64,000 bases of DNA from an uncultured Bacteroidales bacterium (GCA_946186915.1 CAMHOY010000003.1:1-64000), one strand, 5' to 3'. Positions 1-8,171 are shown, numbered from the stretch's first letter. Made by a program: numbers and translations. Notes: generated from the letters alone by a model not told the origin.

Positions 1-267
1 CTGCAGACCGATACCGATAGCCTCGGCAGCGTCAGCGGCGTTCTTGCAGCCTTTCTTCAGCGCGATAGCGGTACCTACTACGTAAGCCCACTTGGCGTTC
101 TCAAAACAAATACGTTGGGTCTCCTCGCAGGTCAGATAAGGATCGAGGCCGTATTGCTCGCAAATCTGGTTGGCCTCCTCGATGGAAGCGATACCGTTAG
201 CGTTCAGAGCGGCGAGAATCTGTTTCTCGCGGCGGTCTTGCGACTCAAATTTTACTTCACGAATCAT
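1..267 (-). CDS. GGGtGRT-family protein, N-terminal fragment (cut by window edge)
   Basis: Translating the minus strand from the ATG at 267 gives 89 open codons running off the window edge. The N-terminus (MIREVKFESQDRREKQ), the phrase SIEEANQIC, the stretch CFENAKWAYVVGTAIA and the KKGCKNAADAAEAIG segment match what I remember of the GGGtGRT family, about 330 residues long, whose biochemical role is not established. Its usual partner, an IscU/NifU-like protein, lies immediately upstream with a 12-nt gap, so the two are very likely co-transcribed. Two cysteines per short stretch and the IscU-like partner suggest an iron-sulfur or metal related role, but that is inference. Family assignment is from the first quarter of the protein only. 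Confidence 0.7.
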   Translation of the reverse strand, partial: MIREVKFESQDRREKQILAALNANGIASIEEANQICEQYGLDPYLTCEETQRICFENAKWAYVVGTAIALKKGCKNAADAAEAIGIGLQ

Positions 268-279
268 AGTCTCTCCTCC

Positions 280-981
280 TTAGTTTTTGCGTGGATCAAT
301 CGATTTAACTGCACCTTGCTCTTTGGTCGTGCGGCCATAAGTACCGGTTACGCTCTTCAGAGCCTCGTCTGCCGGAACACCTTTCTTCACGGCGTCCATG
401 AACTTGCCCATATGAACGTACTCGTAACCGCAAACCTCGTTGTCCTCATCAAGGAACTCCTTGGTGATGTAACCTTCGGTTAACTGCAGGTAACGAACGC
501 CCTTTGCCTTGGTGGAATAGAGCGTACCGCACTGGCTAACGAGTCCCTTACCGAGGTCCTCAAGACCTGCACCGATGGCCAGACCGCCCTCAGAGAACGC
601 ACTCTGCGTACGACCGTAAACGATCTGCAGGAACAGCTCGCGCATAGCGGTGTTGATAGCGTCACATACGAGGTCGGTGTTGAGCGCCTCCAGGATGGTC
701 TTGCCCGGCAGGATCTCAGCCGCCATAGCAGCCGAGTGCGTCATACCCGAACAACCGATCGTCTCAACGAGTGCCTCTTCGATGATACCGTCTTTTACAT
801 TCAAGCTGAGTTTGCAGCAACCCTGTTGCGGTGCACACCAGCCGATACCGTGCGTCATACCCGAGATGTCTTTGATCTCCGTAGCCTTCACCCATTTGCC
901 CTCTTCGGGAATAGGCGCCGGTCCGTGCTTCGGACCCTTCGCTACCACGCACATTTCTTGTACTTCTTTCGAATAAATCAT
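280..981 (-). CDS. IscU/NifU-like iron-sulfur scaffold-type protein, partner of GGGtGRT protein
   Basis: A 233-residue protein. The section around residues 45-110 resembles the IscU/NifU scaffold fold, with cysteines at about 49, 55, 56, 77 and 106, and a further one at 151. It is longer than ordinary IscU (about 130 residues), and no IscS desulfurase or other ISC gene is adjacent. The C-terminal third (DEALKSVTGTYGR) is specific to the variant that accompanies GGGtGRT proteins. Being first in the unit, it follows a good Bacteroidetes-type promoter (1037-1067). Function in classical Fe-S assembly is unproven; the pairing suggests a dedicated scaffold for the GGGtGRT protein. Confidence 0.75.
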   Translation of the reverse strand: MIYSKEVQEMCVVAKGPKHGPAPIPEEGKWVKATEIKDISGMTHGIGWCAPQQGCCKLSLNVKDGIIEEALVETIGCSGMTHSAAMAAEILPGKTILEALNTDLVCDAINTAMRELFLQIVYGRTQSAFSEGGLAIGAGLEDLGKGLVSQCGTLYSTKAKGVRYLQLTEGYITKEFLDEDNEVCGYEYVHMGKFMDAVKKGVPADEALKSVTGTYGRTTKEQGAVKSIDPRKN

Positions 982-1036
982 GTGTATTAAAATATTGTTT
1001 GTTAATAGATTTCTTGCTTCACACCTTTTGCGACTG

Positions 1037-1067
1037 CAAAAGTACTACTTTTTTTTGACATACGCAA
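1037..1067 (-). promoter_or_regulatory. Bacteroidetes-type promoter for the IscU-like/GGGtGRT pair
   Basis: On the minus strand, TTG at 1067-1065 (-33) is followed after 20 bp by TACTTTTG at 1044-1037 (-7, consensus TAnnTTTG). Predicted transcription starts near 1030, giving a leader of about 50 nt before the ATG at 981. Confidence 0.65.
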
Positions 1068-1159
1068 GAAAAAATGCACTTTCTGTAATTTTAGGTGCAT
1101 TTTTCTTATTTTATGACCCATAATTTGCATTCTTTTCACATTTTTACAGCAACACACCA

Positions 1160-1184
1160 GTATTATATACTATGTATATAATAC
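1160..1184. repeat. 25-bp AT-rich perfect inverted repeat
   Basis: Two 11-bp arms, GTATTATATAC (1160-1170) and GTATATAATAC (1174-1184), are perfectly complementary across a 3-bp spacer. A separate 10-bp palindrome TTGCATGCAA lies at 1193-1202. Both sit in the 410-bp gap between the Nudix gene and the IscU-like gene, about 95 bp upstream of the -33 box. It could be an operator or an element that extrudes as a hairpin; nothing in the sequence says which. Confidence 0.6.
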
Positions 1185-1208
1185 CAACGAAATTGCATGC
1201 AAAATTTA

Positions 1209-1263
1209 GTGCGTGATAAGTGCGAGATAAGTGCGTCGTAAGTGCGCGGTAAGTACGAGATAA
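1209..1263. repeat. Tandem array, five 11-bp units GTGCGNNRTAA
   Basis: Five contiguous 11-bp units read GTGCGTGATAA, GTGCGAGATAA, GTGCGTCGTAA, GTGCGCGGTAA and GTACGAGATAA. The last unit's CGAGATAA (1256-1263) is complementary to TTATCTCG at 1281-1288, so its end can fold into an 8-bp stem. Beyond it, 1335-1385 holds two small tetraloop hairpins (GGAGC-GTCA-GCTCC and CCGC-ATAG-GCGG). No gene is visible in the 982-1391 gap. Confidence 0.85.
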
Positions 1264-1391
1264 TCGGTATTCTTTCAAGGTTATCTCGTTATAGCCACCT
1301 ACCGCCAGCAACTATAATCTCGGATTACGTCCCTGACAAGGAGCGTCAGCTCCGCTTTTATGGCTCGCCGCATAGGCGGTGATCACTTGCA

Positions 1392-1955
1392 TCATTTATT
1401 GTGTTTTTCTGCGAAATATCTCCACAACGGAGCGGCGTGGAGGGCTTGGATGATCTCGCCGTCACGGAGCATCTCGAGGACTTGGTCGGGTTCGAGGATG
1501 TCCACGTGGATGTCTTCGGTGGCTTCCTGATGTTGGTCTCGCACTTTCTCTACGCCCGTAGCGAGGAAAGTGTAGGACTTGTTATTATGGTTCGTGGGGT
1601 TGGGTGAAAGCGTCATAAACAAACTCCATTCGCCTCCTTCGTAACCGGTTTCTTCGCTCAGTTCGCGTTTGGCGGCTTCAAGCGGTGTCTCGCCCGGATC
1701 TACCACGCCTGCCACGATCTCGTAGTGCGTCTCGCCCAAGGCATGCCGGTATTGGTCCTCCATTACCATCTTGCCGTCTTTGGTGATGGCGATGACGTTG
1801 ATCCAATCAGGAAACTCCATTACGTACCACGTAGGAATCTGATTTCCGTTCGGCAACTCGACGCACTCCTGACGTACCGACAACCAAGTACCGAGCCGCA
1901 GGATATTTTCACTTTTGACCACTTTCCATGGTCGATTGACTAACTTAGGGTACAT
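1392..1955 (-). CDS. Nudix hydrolase, ADP-ribose pyrophosphatase-like
   Basis: A 187-residue protein with a complete Nudix box at residues 83-105: Gly83, Glu89, then REL (97-99), EE (101-102) and Gly104 in the canonical spacing. The glutamates of REx2EE bind the catalytic divalent metals. Length and the flanking sequence (WINVIAITKDGK upstream, SPNPTNHNNKSY downstream) fit the ADP-ribose/nucleoside-diphosphate-sugar pyrophosphatase branch better than MutT, but substrate cannot be read from sequence. It is the last gene of the sigma-54 regulator-recF-glycosidase run, 3 nt after the glycosidase. Confidence 0.9.
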   Translation of the reverse strand: MYPKLVNRPWKVVKSENILRLGTWLSVRQECVELPNGNQIPTWYVMEFPDWINVIAITKDGKMVMEDQYRHALGETHYEIVAGVVDPGETPLEAAKRELSEETGYEGGEWSLFMTLSPNPTNHNNKSYTFLATGVEKVRDQHQEATEDIHVDILEPDQVLEMLRDGEIIQALHAAPLWRYFAEKHNK

Positions 1956-1958
1956 AAT

Positions 1959-3149
1959 TTATTCGTTGCTGTAAATGGTTCGGATGCTGTCGCATACATG
2001 CCGGGGATTGCGGAGGAGGGGACGGGTAGAGTAGAAACACTCACCGGTTATCTCAGGGATGGTGCGGTTGAGTTGCATCTGGCGGCTTATTTCGTTGCCT
2101 TTCCCCCACGGTGTCTTGTGTGAGGCATTCTCGAGGCGGTAAGGCGCCATGCCGATATAGAGTTTGCAGTCCGTGCCGCGCACTTCGTTCGCCCACCAGT
2201 GCGCGAGTACTTCATAGTCTGCTACTTTCTTGCCGATCTCCCAATAGAGTTGCGGCAGTACATAGTCAATCCATCCGGCCTGAATCCATAGGCGTATATT
2301 GGCATACAGATCGTCGTAGTTGGTGATGCCAGCTTTGGTGGCACTGCCTGTGGAATCGACGTCCGCGTTTCGCCACACGCCGAAAGGCGAGATGCCGAAC
2401 AGCACGTCGGGACGGCAGTCACGAATGGTGGCGCTGATGTCCTGAATCGCCATGTCTACATTATTGCGCCGCCATTCTTTGATGTCCTCATAGCCGCGCG
2501 GCAAACGAGCGAAAGTGTGCTCATCCGGAAGTGCTTTTCCACCCGCAGGGTACGGGTAGAAATAATCGTCCATGTGAATCGCCTGAATGTCGTAGCGCTC
2601 CACGATGTCTTGTACTATTGTACAAATCCATTCGCGTGTCTCGTCCAACCCCGGATCGAAATACCATTGTTTGTTATAGCACCAAAACCAGTCGGGGTGA
2701 CGTCGCATGATATGGTTCGGCGCGAGAATAGAAGTGTCGGTTGTGGCGAGGTTGACGCGGTAGGGGTTGAGCCATACATGTACTTCCATGTTGCGTTGGT
2801 GCGCCTCGTCTATCGTCCATTCCAAGGGGTCCCACGGTGTCTGTTCTTTCCAACTACCCTGCGTGCCTGTTAACCAGTGCGAGACGGGTTCCAACTCGCT
2901 ATAATAGAGTGCGTCGGCTGTAGGACGGACCTGGAAGATAATTGCGTTGATGCCGATGGACTGCAGCGAGTCAAGCAGGAAAAGCATCTCTGCCTGTTGC
3001 TTTTCCGTATTTCCCACCGCCTCTTTGGACGGCCAGTCGATGTTGGCGACCGTTGCTATCCAGGCGCCTTTGAACGCGATTTGCGCATTCAAAGTACAAA
3101 GGGACAACGTACAGAGTACAAAGGTTAGTATGTTACGCAATTTGGCCAT
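1959..3149 (-). CDS. Family 10 (GHL10/DUF187) glycosyl hydrolase, exported
   Basis: A 396-residue protein with an N-terminal signal peptide (hydrophobic residues 7-22, cleavage after LNAQ) followed directly by the GHL10 signature: FKGAWIATVANIDWPS, the GINAIIFQVRPTADALY strand, WLNPYRVN and HMDDYFYPYP. The family is a TIM barrel related to glycosidases and acts on cell-surface or peptidoglycan-like polysaccharides in related proteins; the substrate is not known here. The signal peptide is encoded by a stretch with about 7-bp periodicity (FVLCTLSLCTLN). Its start overlaps the end of recF by 17 bp. Confidence 0.88.
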   Translation of the reverse strand: MAKLRNILTFVLCTLSLCTLNAQIAFKGAWIATVANIDWPSKEAVGNTEKQQAEMLFLLDSLQSIGINAIIFQVRPTADALYYSELEPVSHWLTGTQGSWKEQTPWDPLEWTIDEAHQRNMEVHVWLNPYRVNLATTDTSILAPNHIMRRHPDWFWCYNKQWYFDPGLDETREWICTIVQDIVERYDIQAIHMDDYFYPYPAGGKALPDEHTFARLPRGYEDIKEWRRNNVDMAIQDISATIRDCRPDVLFGISPFGVWRNADVDSTGSATKAGITNYDDLYANIRLWIQAGWIDYVLPQLYWEIGKKVADYEVLAHWWANEVRGTDCKLYIGMAPYRLENASHKTPWGKGNEISRQMQLNRTIPEITGECFYSTRPLLRNPRHVCDSIRTIYSNE

Positions 3150-4272
3150 TTTCTACATGGAATATTTTGGCGTCGGGCCCGGGTTGGATGATTTCAGAGA
3201 GGTGTTGACGGTCGGTGTCGGTGATAAAGATCTGTCCGAACTGCTCGCCTTGCACCATTGCGACGATACGCTCCACGCGTTCGCTATCCAGGCGGTCGAA
3301 GATGTCGTCCAACAATAGTATTGGCGCCTCGCCCGTTGTGTCAGCTAAGTACAAAGCCTGTGCCAATTTCATCGCGAGCACAAAAGTGCGTTGCTGTCCC
3401 TGGCTGCCCACTTGCTTGAGCGGATATTCGCCGAGCCGCATGTCGAGGTCGTCTTTATGCGGTCCTTGGCTGGTCCATCCTAATATCAAGTCGCGTTTGC
3501 GGGTACGAACATACGCTTCGCGCAACTCGCGGTCCTGGAGTTGGGAGATGTAGCGGAGATTTGGAATCTCCGCATTGGAAATTGGAGATTGGGAGTTGGT
3601 GATAAGCTTGTACACTTCCGCAAAATAGGGCTCGAACTCTTTAAAGAAATCCGTCCGGGCTTTGAAGATATACTCAGCGGGTTCGATCATTTGCCATTCG
3701 AGCACTTCTAGCAAATCGTCCGGAGGGTTGGGGGCATCGGCATATTGCTTGAGTAAGGCGTTGCGTTGCTTGAGCAGGGCATTGTAGGTCGCCAGACAAT
3801 CGAGGTATTTTCTGTTTCGCTGTCCGATCACGACATCAATAAACCTGCGCCGCTCGTCCGATCCTTCTTCTATGAGTTGGTGATCTGCCGGACAAACCAT
3901 CACGAGCGGTATCAATCCGATATGATCCAATAAACGCGGATAGTCTTTTTTGTCCTTGCGGAACTGCTTTTTCACCCCTCTCCTCAATCCGCAGGATATA
4001 GAAAAGGAATTATCCCCCTTCCCTTCAGGGAGGGGTTGGGGGTAGGCTTTGTATACCCCCTGCACCATGGACATTTGTTCGCCATGGGTGATGTTGAGGC
4101 TGTCCTGGGACGTGAAAGCGGACTTGGTGAAACTCAGCAGGTAGATGGCATCAAGGACGTTCGTTTTTCCTTGTCCGTTGAGGCCGACGAGACAGTTGAG
4201 TTTGGGACTGAATTCCAAACTCGCCTCGCGGATATTGCGATAGTTTAATATGTTTAATGATTGCAGAATCAT
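3133..4272 (-). CDS. recF: DNA replication and repair protein RecF
   Basis: A 379-residue SMC-like ATPase that loads RecA at gaps with RecO and RecR. Walker A is GLNGQGKT at 30-37, the signature region is VGSQGQQRTFVLAMK and Walker B is PILLLDDIFDRL. Two short additions stand out against the family: residues about 77-88 (PQPLPEGKG), encoded by a GC-rich palindromic element at 4014-4047, and residues about 224-234 (TNSQSPISN), encoded by four 7-bp units at 3574-3601. Both keep the frame. It overlaps the upstream sigma-54 regulator by ATGA, so the two are translationally coupled, and overlaps the glycosidase downstream. Confidence 0.95.
   Translation of the reverse strand: MILQSLNILNYRNIREASLEFSPKLNCLVGLNGQGKTNVLDAIYLLSFTKSAFTSQDSLNITHGEQMSMVQGVYKAYPQPLPEGKGDNSFSISCGLRRGVKKQFRKDKKDYPRLLDHIGLIPLVMVCPADHQLIEEGSDERRRFIDVVIGQRNRKYLDCLATYNALLKQRNALLKQYADAPNPPDDLLEVLEWQMIEPAEYIFKARTDFFKEFEPYFAEVYKLITNSQSPISNAEIPNLRYISQLQDRELREAYVRTRKRDLILGWTSQGPHKDDLDMRLGEYPLKQVGSQGQQRTFVLAMKLAQALYLADTTGEAPILLLDDIFDRLDSERVERIVAMVQGEQFGQIFITDTDRQHLSEIIQPGPDAKIFHVENGQIA
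3574..3601. repeat. Four 7-bp units (ATTGGAR-type) inside recF
   Basis: Units ATTGGAA, ATTGGAG, ATTGGGA and GTTGGTG run contiguously in the plus orientation and are read by recF as TNSQSPISN. A related TTGGAA stretch lies just before, at 3561-3567. The insertion preserves the recF frame. Confidence 0.75.
4014..4047. repeat. GC-rich palindromic element inside recF
   Basis: The stretch contains CCCTTCAGGG (4021-4030), with flanking CCCCTT and AGGGG making a longer imperfect palindrome, followed by TTGGGGGTAGGC. recF reads it as YPQPLPEGKG. Closely similar elements lie inside murG (53879-53909) and eamA (55235-55262), which marks it as a dispersed repeat. Confidence 0.7.
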
Positions 4273-5453
4273 GCGTACATATTCACGTCCTCGGCGGTTA
4301 TTTGCGGTCCGGCAAGGATGATGAGGCGCTCAATCACATTGCGCAGTTGGCGGATGTTTCCGGTCCACTCTCTGGATTGCAGTGCTTTGATAGCCTCTTC
4401 GTTGAAAGTCTTTGGGGCGATGCCTTGTTCGTTACAGATGCGTCCGGTGAAGTGCTCTACGAGCAAGGGGATGTCTTCCAAACGGTCTTTGAGTGGCGGC
4501 ACGGCAATCGGAATGACATTGAGGCGGTGGAACAAGTCCTCGCGGAAATTGCCTTCGGCTATTTCTTTCTGCAGGTCTTTGTTTGTAGCCGCCAGCACAC
4601 GGACATTGACTTTGATGGGTTTGTCGGAGCCGACCCTCGTAATCTCGGATTCCTGCAATGCCCGCAGCACTTTGGTCTGCGCCGCCAGGCTCATGTCACC
4701 TATCTCGTCAAGGAAGAGCGTACCTCCATCGGCTTGCTCGAATTTGCCTGCACGGTCTTTGATGGCACCGGTGAACGAACCTTTCATGTGACCGAAGAGT
4801 TCGGATTCGATCAGTTCTGAAGGGATAGCGGCGCAGTTCACTTCTACCATAGGCCCGTTAGCTCGTGTCGAATGTTCATGGATGAGATGTGCCACTACTT
4901 CTTTTCCCGTACCGTTGGGACCGGTGATGAGTACACGCGCCTCTGTGGGTGCGACCTTGTCTATTATCTCGCGTACGCGGTTGATAGCCGCACTCTTGCC
5001 GATCATCCGTGGTCCGTGGTCCGCCACTTTCTTACGCAACTGTTTAGTCTCTTGTTTAAGCGATTTGGACTCTAACGCATTCTTTGTTGTGATGAGGATG
5101 CGATTGAGGTCGAGCGGCTTGATGAGGAAATCGTACGCTCCGAGTTTGAGAGCCTGCACGGCCGTTTCTACATCTCCATGACCGGAAATCATCACCATCG
5201 GTGTTTCGCTATTCGGCATAGCGTCACCATTTTCCTCATTTTCTCCGTTTTTGAGTGCTTTCAGTACTTCCAGCCCATCCATCTCCGGCATTTTGATATC
5301 CGAATAGATGAGGTCGAATGTTTTGGCTTGCGCCATCTCCAAACCTTGCTTGCCGTTCTCGGCAACTTCCACCTCATGTCCCTCGTCTGTCAGAATCTCG
5401 CGGAGTGTATTCCGAATGCCGCGTTCGTCGTCTATAATCAATAATTTTGCCAT
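4269..5453 (-). CDS. Sigma-54-dependent response regulator lacking a DNA-binding domain
   Basis: A 394-residue NtrC-type protein. Receiver domain 1-125 has the acidic pair D8-D9 and phospho-acceptor Asp52. The AAA+ domain, about 148-380, has Walker A GPNGTGKE (178-185), the sigma-54 contact loop as GSFTGA (225-230, usually GAFTGA) and Walker B GGTLFLDE. The protein ends right after the AAA+ lid (ITAEDVNMYA), so the Fis-type HTH is absent. The receiver carries an extra acidic loop at about 69-84 (ENEENGD), encoded by a GGAGAAAAT-like direct repeat. First in the unit with recF, glycosidase and Nudix genes; no sensor kinase is adjacent. Confidence 0.9.
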   Translation of the reverse strand: MAKLLIIDDERGIRNTLREILTDEGHEVEVAENGKQGLEMAQAKTFDLIYSDIKMPEMDGLEVLKALKNGENEENGDAMPNSETPMVMISGHGDVETAVQALKLGAYDFLIKPLDLNRILITTKNALESKSLKQETKQLRKKVADHGPRMIGKSAAINRVREIIDKVAPTEARVLITGPNGTGKEVVAHLIHEHSTRANGPMVEVNCAAIPSELIESELFGHMKGSFTGAIKDRAGKFEQADGGTLFLDEIGDMSLAAQTKVLRALQESEITRVGSDKPIKVNVRVLAATNKDLQKEIAEGNFREDLFHRLNVIPIAVPPLKDRLEDIPLLVEHFTGRICNEQGIAPKTFNEEAIKALQSREWTGNIRQLRNVIERLIILAGPQITAEDVNMYA

Positions 5454-5481
5454 AATTCCAAATGCATTGCCAAATTTTGTG

Positions 5482-5512
5482 CAAAATTACAACAAATTTT
5501 TTAAATTTGCAA
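5482..5512 (-). promoter_or_regulatory. Promoter for the sigma-54 regulator-recF unit
   Basis: On the minus strand TTG (5512-5510) precedes TAATTTTG (5489-5482) by 20 bp, matching the Bacteroidetes -33/-7 pattern. Predicted start is near 5475, about 20 nt before the ATG at 5453. Confidence 0.6.
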
Positions 5513-5519
5513 GATTTTT

Positions 5520-5700
5520 AGCGAAAAAAGTAGTCTAAGCTCGCTTAAGTGTACTTCGTTCGCTAAAAAGATTGTAGTTTGTACGTTAGTGCGAACGTAA
5601 TTTCGGGGGAAGATTGTAGGCGATAATCGTGCGCAGCTAAGAAGTCCTACAATCAGGCGGAGTCCGAATATATTTTTTTCTGAATTACACAAATAAATCT
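5520..5700. other. Intergenic region with inverted repeats, no gene seen
   Basis: Between two divergent promoters lies a 180-bp stretch with a 9-bp inverted repeat, GATTGTAGG (5612-5620) and CCTACAATC (5646-5654), enclosing a smaller CGAT-A-ATCG hairpin. A copy of AGATTGTAG also occurs at 5568-5576, and ACGTT/AACGT arms at 5583-5597. The open frame on the minus strand here (5501-5692) has no recognisable protein features. Confidence 0.5.
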
Positions 5701-5729
5701 ATTATTTTGCAAAAAAAAGCAAATTTTAT

Positions 5730-5760
5730 TTGGTCATGTCAAAAATTATTCCTACCTTTG
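5730..5760 (+). promoter_or_regulatory. Promoter for the repeat-domain secreted protein
   Basis: TTG (5730-5732), 20-bp spacer, TACCTTTG (5753-5760) match the Bacteroidetes promoter consensus very well. The start is expected near 5767, leaving a leader of about 77 nt that is AT-rich (ACATTTTATG repeats) before the ATG at 5844. Confidence 0.7.
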
Positions 5761-5843
5761 CACCGGAAAATGGGCACAAATTAACATTTTATGTTACATA
5801 ACATATTTTAACCCAATTTTAATCATTTAACTAATTAACAATC

Positions 5844-8096
5844 ATGAAAAAAATTCTTTCTCTTTTCGCTGCTGTGCTTTTCGCCGGCAGTATGATGGCA
5901 GACGTGGTTATCTCCGGTAGTGCTTTTGCGGGTCAAGGTACCTCGAGCACCGGTAGCCCCGTTGCCGCTACGGTTGAAGGTGTTACATTCGAGTGCGACA
6001 AAGCTTACAGCGATGACGCTCACAGCACGTTGCGTTGTTACAAGAATGGTGTTATCACCATCACTGCTCCGGAGAAAATCACTAAGTTGATTTTCCAATT
6101 TTACCAGACTTATAACGGCGGCTTGGCAAATGAGGTAGTTGTTGACGCAAATGAGTGGACTTACACTCTGACCAGTCAAGCTCGTATCGAGCAAGTAACT
6201 GTTTCCTTCGGCGATTCACCAGCTCCTACATATGACACGCTGAACGTGGCTCAGGCAATAGAGATTGCCAGCGCGTTGGCAGACAATGCTTCGAGCAAGG
6301 AGTATTTCATCGAAGGCTTTGCTGTTAACGTGGCAGATTATTACGTTGAGTCCGGAACTCCGAAAAATCAAACTTTCTATGTTGTAGAAGATGCAGCAGC
6401 TCCGGATTCCGTACTGCAGGCATTCCGTGCTACTCCGCAGAAGGAAGGCAAAGCTTACCCGGTACTTGCTGGTGATAAAGTTCGTTTGTTCGGTAAACTT
6501 CAGAAATATGTGAAAAATGATAAGACCCAATTGGAGGTTGTAACCCCGACTGTTGAGTTTCTCAGCGAAGTAGAGGGCGATCGTACCATTGATATTCCGG
6601 TTGTAACGCTGGATACCATTGATGTTGCGAAAGCACTGGAAATCGGCGGTGCACTGGAGGCTGGTAAATCGTCTGATGTAGCTTATGTTATTGAAGGCTT
6701 TGTGTCCAACATCGTTAACTATTACGATGCAACCAACGAAAACGAGACCTTCTGGATGGCTGATACTAAGGAAAGTACAGCTAAATCAAATGCAGAGGGT
6801 GCGTTCGAAGTATATCGTGGCAAAATTGATCAGAAAGAAGAAATCGGTCTCCACGCACATGTTTTCGTAACGGCAAAGATCTATAAATATCAGCCGATGA
6901 AGGAGAATCAGCCGAATGGTGATCCGGTTATTGAGACCGCTAATAGCCCTATTCCTACAGTAAATGTAGTAGAAAAAGGTGAGCAGGAAGAGGTAATCGT
7001 TGCTACTGTTGCAGAAGCGATGGCAGTAGGAAAAGCCCTTGCAAGTGGCGCAACAACAGAAAAGCGTTATGAGATCACCGGCTATGTATCGAACGTATAT
7101 AACTTCTATAACCCGGATTTCTCGAACGAGACCGTTTGGATTACCGACGACCCGACCAGCACGTCTGCATCGGCAGATGACGCATTCCAGATCTTTCGTG
7201 GCAAACCGAATACCAAAGCGGAGATCGGTTACGGTGCAAAAGTGAAAGTAACAACGACTATCACTAACTATGGCGGTACCACTATTGAGAGTGCTTTGGG
7301 TGTAACGATTGAAGTACTTGAGGCAAGTACGTTCGTTCCGGATACGGTAGATATAGATAAAGCTGTTGAGATTGCTCAGGGTTTGGCTGAGGGCGCAAAG
7401 ACTCCGGTATATTATGTAGTGAAAGGTTTCATCCAAGAGCCGGGTACGTTTGATTCAAAGAACAGCAACGCAACCTTCAAACTCTCTCAATTCCCGAATG
7501 AAGCAGAGGGTCCCGTTACGGCTTATCGCGCAACGGTTCTCAAAGCAGATGCAGAGAAAGTAGCTACGAAGAACAGTTACGTAAACGTAACAGGTTATCT
7601 GATGAAGCACAGCGCTTCCGCTCAGATTGCACAAGGTGCAATCACTGCTTTTGTTGAGGCTCCGCAAATGGATACCATCCACGTGGACGTAGCTGGAGCT
7701 ATAGCAGCTGGTTTGGAATTGCCGATGGGGGGTAAATCGGATCGTATCTATGCCGTAACCGGTTTCGTGAATCTTGTATCTGCAGAGTTTGCTGACGGTA
7801 TGGAGTCCTTCTTCCTGGCGGATGATGCAGCCAGCGAGGCGATGACCTTCTATGCAAAAGACGCTACGATTGACAAAGCTGTTGAGGCCGGTGCAAATGT
7901 AGAGGTAGTTGGCCGCCTGCAGAACGCTGACGGCGAGACCATTACCATAGAGAATGGTAAGGCTCGTTATATTCCGGGTGAGGGAATCGAGAATATCGTG
8001 CTGACCGAGAAGGCTCAGAAAGTAGTTGTTGATGGTGTAATCTACATCGTTCGCGACAACAAGATGTTCGACGTTCGCGGTACGCAAGTTCGCTAA
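5844..8096 (+). CDS. Secreted protein of five OB-fold-like repeat domains
   Basis: A 750-residue protein with a signal peptide (1-19, cleavage at MMA-D). Residues 21-125 form one domain; then five related domains follow at about 130-245, 254-375, 384-495, 499-608 and 609-712. Each starts with a T-[IL]-[DN]-V-x-x-A-[IL]-x-I-like helix, a variable loop, a Y-x-[IV]-x-G-[FY]-V strand and a loop naming a short displayed residue pair (ETFWMAD, ETVWITD, TFKLSQF, SFFLADD). The pattern resembles OB-fold repeats common in Bacteroidota surface proteins. The last 35 residues (GVIYIVRDNKMFDVRG) look like a short C-terminal sorting tail, which would fit T9SS export with SprA encoded nearby. Monocistronic: its own promoter and terminator. 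Ligand unknown. Confidence 0.75.
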   Translation: MKKILSLFAAVLFAGSMMADVVISGSAFAGQGTSSTGSPVAATVEGVTFECDKAYSDDAHSTLRCYKNGVITITAPEKITKLIFQFYQTYNGGLANEVVVDANEWTYTLTSQARIEQVTVSFGDSPAPTYDTLNVAQAIEIASALADNASSKEYFIEGFAVNVADYYVESGTPKNQTFYVVEDAAAPDSVLQAFRATPQKEGKAYPVLAGDKVRLFGKLQKYVKNDKTQLEVVTPTVEFLSEVEGDRTIDIPVVTLDTIDVAKALEIGGALEAGKSSDVAYVIEGFVSNIVNYYDATNENETFWMADTKESTAKSNAEGAFEVYRGKIDQKEEIGLHAHVFVTAKIYKYQPMKENQPNGDPVIETANSPIPTVNVVEKGEQEEVIVATVAEAMAVGKALASGATTEKRYEITGYVSNVYNFYNPDFSNETVWITDDPTSTSASADDAFQIFRGKPNTKAEIGYGAKVKVTTTITNYGGTTIESALGVTIEVLEASTFVPDTVDIDKAVEIAQGLAEGAKTPVYYVVKGFIQEPGTFDSKNSNATFKLSQFPNEAEGPVTAYRATVLKADAEKVATKNSYVNVTGYLMKHSASAQIAQGAITAFVEAPQMDTIHVDVAGAIAAGLELPMGGKSDRIYAVTGFVNLVSAEFADGMESFFLADDAASEAMTFYAKDATIDKAVEAGANVEVVGRLQNADGETITIENGKARYIPGEGIENIVLTEKAQKVVVDGVIYIVRDNKMFDVRGTQVR

Positions 8097-8138
8097 CAAA
8101 CAAGCCACCCCTTCTTAGAAAGGGAGTTGAAAAATAGT

Positions 8139-8171
8139 ATAGAGGAGCGTTTCGACGCTCCTCTATTTTTG
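8139..8171 (+). terminator. Intrinsic terminator after the repeat-domain protein
   Basis: Perfect 11-bp stem ATAGAGGAGCG (8139-8149) and CGCTCCTCTAT (8156-8166) with loop TTTCGA, followed by TTTTTG. Lies 43 nt after the stop codon. Confidence 0.9.

Noticed and set aside
3066..3126. Repeat array in the glycosidase signal peptide
   Set aside because: About 7-bp periodicity is visible, but leucine/cysteine-rich signal peptides can show this by chance, so it is not counted as an array.
5501..5692. 63-codon minus-strand frame
   Set aside because: No domain or start context; lies in AT-rich intergenic DNA with inverted repeats.
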